Made by a program: the position numbers and the translations under genes
The notes under the pieces: generated by a model
Seen by the model: only the letters and a program-made list of their open reading frames with translations
Databases searched by the model: none
What the model was told of the DNA's origin: nothing
Shown here: piece by piece, positions 60,320 through 64,000 of the stretch
How positions within the stretch are numbered: position 1 is the first letter of the stretch
How the letters are laid out: each line of letters begins with the position of its first letter
NCBI RefSeq assembly: GCF_001643375.1
Contig: NZ_LSHB01000045.1
Coordinates: 62,001 to 126,000, forward strand
Length of the DNA: 64,000 nt
Origin: Chryseobacterium sp. FP211-J200
Lineage (GTDB): Bacteria; Bacteroidota; Bacteroidia; Flavobacteriales; Weeksellaceae
Reading direction: 5' to 3'

Positions 60320-61072
60320 TTAAAATTCCTGAAGGGTAGGGCGAATAACAATTTCGTTAATATCTACATCTGCAGGTTGTTCTATTGCATAAGCAATGGC
60401 TCTTGCCACAGAATCGGCAGGGATGGCTTTTTTATAAAAATCTACTACAAAATCAACACTTCCTTTGTGAGAGCTTCCGTATTTCAATTCAGAATCAATA
60501 GCCCCAGGTTCAATGGTTGTGGTTCTAATTTTTCCCCCAACTTCGTGCCTTAAGCCTTCGGAAATAGCTCGAACGGCAAATTTGGTACCACTGTAAACCG
60601 TACCTCCTGGACTAAATACCTTAATACCCGCTACAGATGAAATATTAATAAAATGTCCCGATTCTTGTTTTTCGAAAATAGGCAATGCCGCTGCTATTCC
60701 ATAAAGTACTCCTTTAACATTAATATCAATCATTCTTTCCCATTCATCGACTTTAACTTCACTCAAAGGAGCAATTGACATTAAGCCTGCATTGTTCAAA
60801 AGGACATCAAGTTTGCCGAATTCACTGATGGCTTTATTGATTAAAGCTTGTACATCGGATTTAATGGTTACGTCTGTTTTAAGATAAACTGCTTTACCGT
60901 TACCTTGTTTATTAATTTCTTCAGCAATTTTGTTTAGGCTTTCTTCTCTGCGGGCTCCTAAAACTACGTTTGCTCCTTTAGCCGCTAAAAGACGTGCAGT
61001 ACTTTCTCCTAAGCCGCTACTCGCTCCTGTAATTACTACTACTTTACCCGAAATGTTTTCTGATAGACTCAT
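60320..61072 (-). CDS. Short-chain dehydrogenase/reductase
   Basis: The 250-residue classical SDR has KVVVITGASSGLGESTARLL near residue 10 (TGxxxGxG), NNAGLMSIAPL near residue 90, ISSVAGIKVFSPGGTVYSGTKFAVRAI with Tyr-x-x-x-Lys near residues 155-159, and RTTTIEPGAIDSEL. Relatives are NADP-dependent oxidoreductases of wide substrate range. It is the last gene of the minus-strand block and the AraC regulator follows it. Confidence 0.9.
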   Translation of the reverse strand: MSLSENISGKVVVITGASSGLGESTARLLAAKGANVVLGARREESLNKIAEEINKQGNGKAVYLKTDVTIKSDVQALINKAISEFGKLDVLLNNAGLMSIAPLSEVKVDEWERMIDINVKGVLYGIAAALPIFEKQESGHFINISSVAGIKVFSPGGTVYSGTKFAVRAISEGLRHEVGGKIRTTTIEPGAIDSELKYGSSHKGSVDFVVDFYKKAIPADSVARAIAYAIEQPADVDINEIVIRPTLQEF

Positions 61073-61199
61073 CCTTATTAAATTTTAATTTATGATTTTA
61101 AATAATTTATGATGCAAAATTACTTTGATGATACATTTCTAAGCTTAAACAAAATAGGGAAAAGATGAAACAAATTACAGGTAGTGTGAATGTAAGCTT

Positions 61200-61265
61200 C
61201 TGACTAACGTTAAACTTTACTATTGATAATCAAATTGTTTTGAATTCAATATCCTTGTTAGTCAG
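61200..61265. repeat. Inverted repeat at the accessory-region edge
   Basis: CTGACTAAC at 61200-61208 pairs perfectly with GTTAGTCAG at 61257-61265, 48-base loop. The outer CTAAC/GTTAG sequence is like the ends of the attC-like sites at 59001. It lies above the SDR gene in a 727-base gap (61073-61799) otherwise holding remnants only. Confidence 0.5.
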
Positions 61266-61298
61266 TCCAAATTTAGTGATTCGTTTTTGTATTCTTTT

Positions 61299-61350
61299 GG
61301 CCGCTGCTATTTTTCTTTTCTCGTCCAGAAAAAGGTATTGTGAAAGCGGA
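61299..61350. repeat. REP-like element, degraded copy C
   Basis: GGCCGCTGCTATTTTTCTTT and AGAAAAAGGTATTGTG with GCGG at the far end form two complementary arms, the same layout as copies at 15176 and 25381 but shorter. Confidence 0.4.
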
Positions 61351-61562
61351 TTGTACCCTTGCCCTTAACGAGCATATTTTGAAATTATTCTGATCGGGAT
61401 ATCTGCTTATCGCAGACTCACCATTAAAAACTAACGCCGTGTGAAGTATTACTACCAAAGACTTTTATGCAATCTTTCCTGAATTGCAGACGGGTTTTAA
61501 ACACCATTGCTTAAACCGGTCTTTTCAAGGAGCGATTACTAACTAGCTTTTCAAGTTCATTC

Positions 61563-61754
61563 ATATCAAGAATTGGTTTAAAATGGCAGGTATCTGGACT
61601 TACGCTGAACGGAAATGTTTATTTAGACTACGAAATCAACAGAAGAAATGGCATTCAGCTTAATATGGGCGCTCCTTTTCTTGTAAGAAAATCCAGACCT
61701 GATGGATTGACGAGAAGTTTCATCGCCAATGTAGAATACCGGGTGAAATTTTAA
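61563..61754 (+). pseudogene. C-terminal stub of an outer-membrane beta-barrel protein
   Basis: A 64-codon frame without a start begins ISRIGLKWQVSGLTLNGNVY, continues YEINRRNGIQLNMGAP, FLVRKSRPDGLTRSFIANVEYRVKF and stops. The alternating polar/hydrophobic strands and terminal Phe are those of an outer-membrane barrel C-terminus. Upstream the frame closes at a stop at 61542. It marks a recombination or deletion edge between accessory and resumed chromosome. Family not resolved. Confidence 0.55.
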
Positions 61755-61799
61755 TTCCCCGATCAAAAAATTTACAACAAAATAAAAACATTAGAAATT

Positions 61800-62228
61800 A
61801 TGAAAACAATGATCACCTTTATGCTTGCATCACTTCTCTTAGTCTCCTGCATCAGAGAAAACACTGCAACAGAAGATTTAATGGAAATGGCTCCGGAAAA
61901 TGCTGCTTTAAAATTTTCCGGAAACTTTATGCAGGGACCTTACGGAAATAACGTCAACGGGAGAGCCGAAATTTATGAAAAAAACGGAACTTATACTTTG
62001 GCTTTTAATGATGGGTTCACCATTAGTAATGGTCCGGATTTGTACGTTTATGTAAGCAAAGAACAACAACCATCGCAATTTGTTTCTTTAGGAAAACTGA
62101 AATCTGTGAACGGCGGACAAATCTATACTTTTACGAGTTCAGTCAATTTTGATGAGTACAAATACGCTGTCGTTCATTGCCAACAATACAATCATTTGTT
62201 TTCTTACGCCTTACTTGAGAAATTATAA
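61800..62228 (+). CDS. DM13-domain lipoprotein
   Basis: The 142-residue product is a small lipoprotein (LLLVSC near residue 16) with a DM13-like domain: LKFSGNFMQGPYGNNVNGRAEIYEKNG, then YTLAFNDGFTISNGPDLYVYVSKE (family YxxL.DF/GPDLxVYL motif) and YAVVHCQQYNHLFSYALLE, with a conserved-type Cys near the end. DM13 proteins are proposed electron-transfer domains. It lies ahead of DoxX and may form an operon with it (10-base gap). Confidence 0.83.
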   Translation: MKTMITFMLASLLLVSCIRENTATEDLMEMAPENAALKFSGNFMQGPYGNNVNGRAEIYEKNGTYTLAFNDGFTISNGPDLYVYVSKEQQPSQFVSLGKLKSVNGGQIYTFTSSVNFDEYKYAVVHCQQYNHLFSYALLEKL

Positions 62229-62238
62229 TTATACAAAT

Positions 62239-62604
62239 ATGAAAAACTATATCAATTGGGCATTAAGATTGATTCCCGCCATTATTTTACTGCAAACCTT
62301 ATTCTTCAAATTTACGGCGCATCCGGATTCTGTTGCTATTTTTTCTAAGCTTCACGCAGAACCATTCGGAAGAATTTTTTCCGGTATTTTGGAACTCATC
62401 ACGGCAGTTCTTATACTGAACCCAAAAACCACTTTTTGGGGAGCTGTTCTGGGATTTGCAACAATGATTGGAGCTATAACCTCACACATTTTCATTTTAG
62501 GAATTGAAACCAATAACGATGGCGGAAAATTATTTTATCTTGCTCTTACCGTTCTTGTTTTCTGTGTGATTCTTTTATTTAAATTTAAAAAAAGTAAAGT
62601 ATGA
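62239..62604 (+). CDS. DoxX-like membrane protein
   Basis: The 121-residue four-helix membrane protein resembles the DoxX family: LRLIPAIILLQTLFFKFTAHPDSV, a GRIFSGILELITAVLIL stretch and FWGAVLGFATMIGAITSHIF, and a final FYLALTVLVFCVILLFKFKK. The DoxX group contains quinone-linked oxidoreductase subunits; no specific function is known for these short ones. ATG at 62239 gives the fitting start. It overlaps the DinB-like gene by 4 bases. Confidence 0.8.
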   Translation: MKNYINWALRLIPAIILLQTLFFKFTAHPDSVAIFSKLHAEPFGRIFSGILELITAVLILNPKTTFWGAVLGFATMIGAITSHIFILGIETNNDGGKLFYLALTVLVFCVILLFKFKKSKV

Positions 62605-63110
62605 ATAAAGACGAATCGGTTTATGCAATCTTGTACGAGATTCTTACCGAACAACAGAATTTACTGAAGAAAATTTCGGCAGAAATTTACACTCAGAGTA
62701 TTCCTTCTCTGGATGGTTCTACGATTGGTGGACACACGAGACATATTATTGAGTTTCTGGAAATTTTACTGAATTCTTATCATACGAATGAAATTAATTA
62801 TGATGAAAGACAAAGAAATCTGGAATTAGAAAAAAATCCTGAAAAAGCGATGGAAGTAATTTCCGAAATACTTTCAAACATTGACTTGTCCAACAAAAAT
62901 TTAATTTTAAAGCAAACCGTAGGCACTGTTTCTTTGGAAATTCCGACCAATTTTTATCGGGAATTGTTGTACAATATCGAACATTACATTCATCATCAAG
63001 CACTGATAAAAGTGGCTTTTAACGAGATTAAAATGAGTCATTTACTCAATAAAAATTTCGGAATTGCGCCTTCAACGATTCAATACCGAGAAACTCAAAA
63101 TTTAAACTAA
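62601..63110 (+). CDS. DinB-like four-helix protein
   Basis: The 169-residue protein is a DinB/YfiT-like (thiol-dependent metalloenzyme family) member. GGHTRHIIEFLEILLNSY near residue 45-62 and RELLYNIEHYIHHQALIKVA near residues 122-141 carry the three histidines that form the metal site. Enzyme reaction unknown. It overlaps DoxX by 4 bases and abuts the NRDE-family gene. Confidence 0.8.
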   Translation: MNKDESVYAILYEILTEQQNLLKKISAEIYTQSIPSLDGSTIGGHTRHIIEFLEILLNSYHTNEINYDERQRNLELEKNPEKAMEVISEILSNIDLSNKNLILKQTVGTVSLEIPTNFYRELLYNIEHYIHHQALIKVAFNEIKMSHLLNKNFGIAPSTIQYRETQNLN

Positions 63111-63821
63111 ATGTATACTGTAACGTATTTTCCGCTTAAAAATAAAATTGTTCTGACTTCCAACCGGGACGAAAAACCCAATCGTTCTGCACAAGAAATC
63201 CATAGTGAAAAAGGTATTTTTTATCCGAAAGATGCCACCAAAAACGGAACTTGGTTTGCGGTTTCCGAAAGCGGAAATGCCCTAATTTTATTAAACGGTG
63301 CTTTTGAAAATCATCCGGAAAAAACGAATTACCAGAAAAGCCGAGGACTGATTGTTTTGGATTTGATAGAGGAAGAGAACATTTTCAAGTCAATGGAATT
63401 AATTGATTTGGAAAACATTTAACCTTTTACACTGGTCATTTTTTAGGAAAACCAACTGGCAGAATTTCGTTGGGATGGAAGTGGAAAATATTTTAAAATG
63501 TTAGATATAAATTGTCCACATATTTGGTCTTCCGCAACATTGTATGATAAATCGGCAAGAGAAAAAAGGGAACAAATTTTTCAGAAATTTCTGCAAAACG
63601 AGAAGATTTCCGATGAAGATATTTTAGATTTCCACCATCAGAAAACCGATGATCTGGAAAACGGAATTACTATCAAAAGGCAAAATACGATACAAACCAT
63701 CAGTACGACACAGCTCGTTATTTCCGATGAAATGACACTGAAACATTACGACCGACTGAACCCAGATTCAAAACCCGAAAAAATTTCCCTTAAAAATGAA
63801 ACTCAAACATCGCCTTCATAA
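63111..63821 (+). pseudogene. NRDE/TANGO2-family protein with two in-frame stops
   Basis: MYTVTYFPLKNKIVLTSNRDEKPNRSAQEI at the start holds the NRDE signature; GTWFAVSESGNALILLNGAF follows. The frame then meets TAA at 63420 and TAG at 63444 but continues homologous in the same frame (NQLAEFRWDGSGKYFKM, then PHIWSSATLYDKSAREKREQIF) to the stop at 63819. Nothing is shifted; both are nonsense changes. The family is transport and Golgi organisation-like in eukaryotes, unknown in bacteria. Confidence 0.85.
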
Positions 63822-64000
63822 AATTGCACATTGGGAATACTGGTCTACTTTTTCCATTTACCTGCCGCTTTTTCCGGTTTGGCTGTACTGTGCATATAAA
63901 GCAAGAACACTGTTGTTCTTCCACGGTGCGAATCCTTCTATAAAATATGGCGGAATGGCGATGGAAAGCAAAAAAGAAATCTACGATCTGATTCCCAAAA
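63796..64000 (+). CDS. D-alanine-D-alanine-ligase-like (ATP-grasp) protein, 5' part
   Basis: A frame opens at ATG 63796 inside the end of the NRDE gene and runs past the right edge. The first 68 residues include WEYWSTFSIYLPLFPVWLYCAYK, a membrane-like stretch, and NPSIKYGGMAMESKKEIYDLIPK. This resembles the beginning of flavobacterial proteins annotated as D-Ala-D-Ala-ligase-like; the ATP-grasp domain would lie beyond the window, so the name is tentative. Confidence 0.6.
   Translation, partial: MKLKHRLHKIAHWEYWSTFSIYLPLFPVWLYCAYKARTLLFFHGANPSIKYGGMAMESKKEIYDLIPK

Noticed and set aside
61273-61458. Short minus-strand protein in the remnant gap
   Set aside because: No start context, no similarity that I can see, and it runs across the REP-like hairpin.
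34833-64000. Intact genomic island bounded by a duplicated tRNA-Asp end
   Set aside because: I did not see a second copy of the tRNA 3' end in the remaining sequence, so the right attachment site is absent, lost or beyond the window.

Overview
The window looks like the chromosome of a Flavobacteriia bacterium of the Chryseobacterium/Epilithonimonas group (Weeksellaceae). Evidence: rpmB-rpmG-DUF4295-ftsY order, gliding/type IX secretion (T9SS) type B sorting domains, DUF5683, WbqC and WG-type lipoproteins, AT-rich DNA, and repeated Bacteroidetes-type -7 elements (TAnnTTTG) in front of genes.

Region 1 to about 34.9 kb is ordinary core chromosome. It holds ftsY (cut by the left edge), ribosomal proteins L28 and L33, deoxynucleoside kinase, EF-Ts, two tandem giant T9SS surface proteins, trmB, glutaminyl cyclase, folA, recR, a glycosyltransferase, an aspartyl protease with a PDZ domain, tonB, parA-parB, dapB, lepB, a subtilase, OmpA and lipocalin-like proteins, a decaprenyl-phosphoryl-arabinose type module (UbiA family, DprE1-like, DprE2-like, HAD phosphatase), a cysteine desulfurase, thioredoxin and tRNA-Asp(GTC).

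From the tRNA to about 61.75 kb the content is accessory. Next to the tRNA is a decayed integrative element: a tyrosine recombinase that loses its last catalytic part and runs straight into a fragment of another gene. Then, all on the minus strand, comes a compact cluster that encodes every step of the dissimilatory ribulose monophosphate (RuMP) cycle: hxlB, hxlA, gnd, zwf, pgl, an AraC regulator, pgi and a frameshifted iron-dependent alcohol dehydrogenase, followed by a bestrophin and a short UvrA-like ATPase. Together these should fix formaldehyde onto ribulose 5-phosphate and oxidise it to CO2 while making NADPH and regenerating the acceptor. Three of its promoters share an upstream box at a nearly fixed distance.

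A Crp/Fnr regulator and a DJ-1/PfpI protein follow, separated by a tandem palindromic operator. From 52.4 to 59.4 kb lies the most unusual structure: seven unrelated single genes, all minus strand, each followed by its own copy of one conserved 150-240 bp module with a terminator hairpin, and some preceded by attC-like imperfect inverted repeats. This resembles a gene-cassette array, but no integron integrase is visible.

From about 61.8 kb to the right edge are a DM13 lipoprotein, a DoxX-like protein, a DinB-like protein, an NRDE-family gene broken by two in-frame stops, and the start of an ATP-grasp-like protein. The C-terminal stub of an outer-membrane protein just before them marks a deletion or insertion edge.
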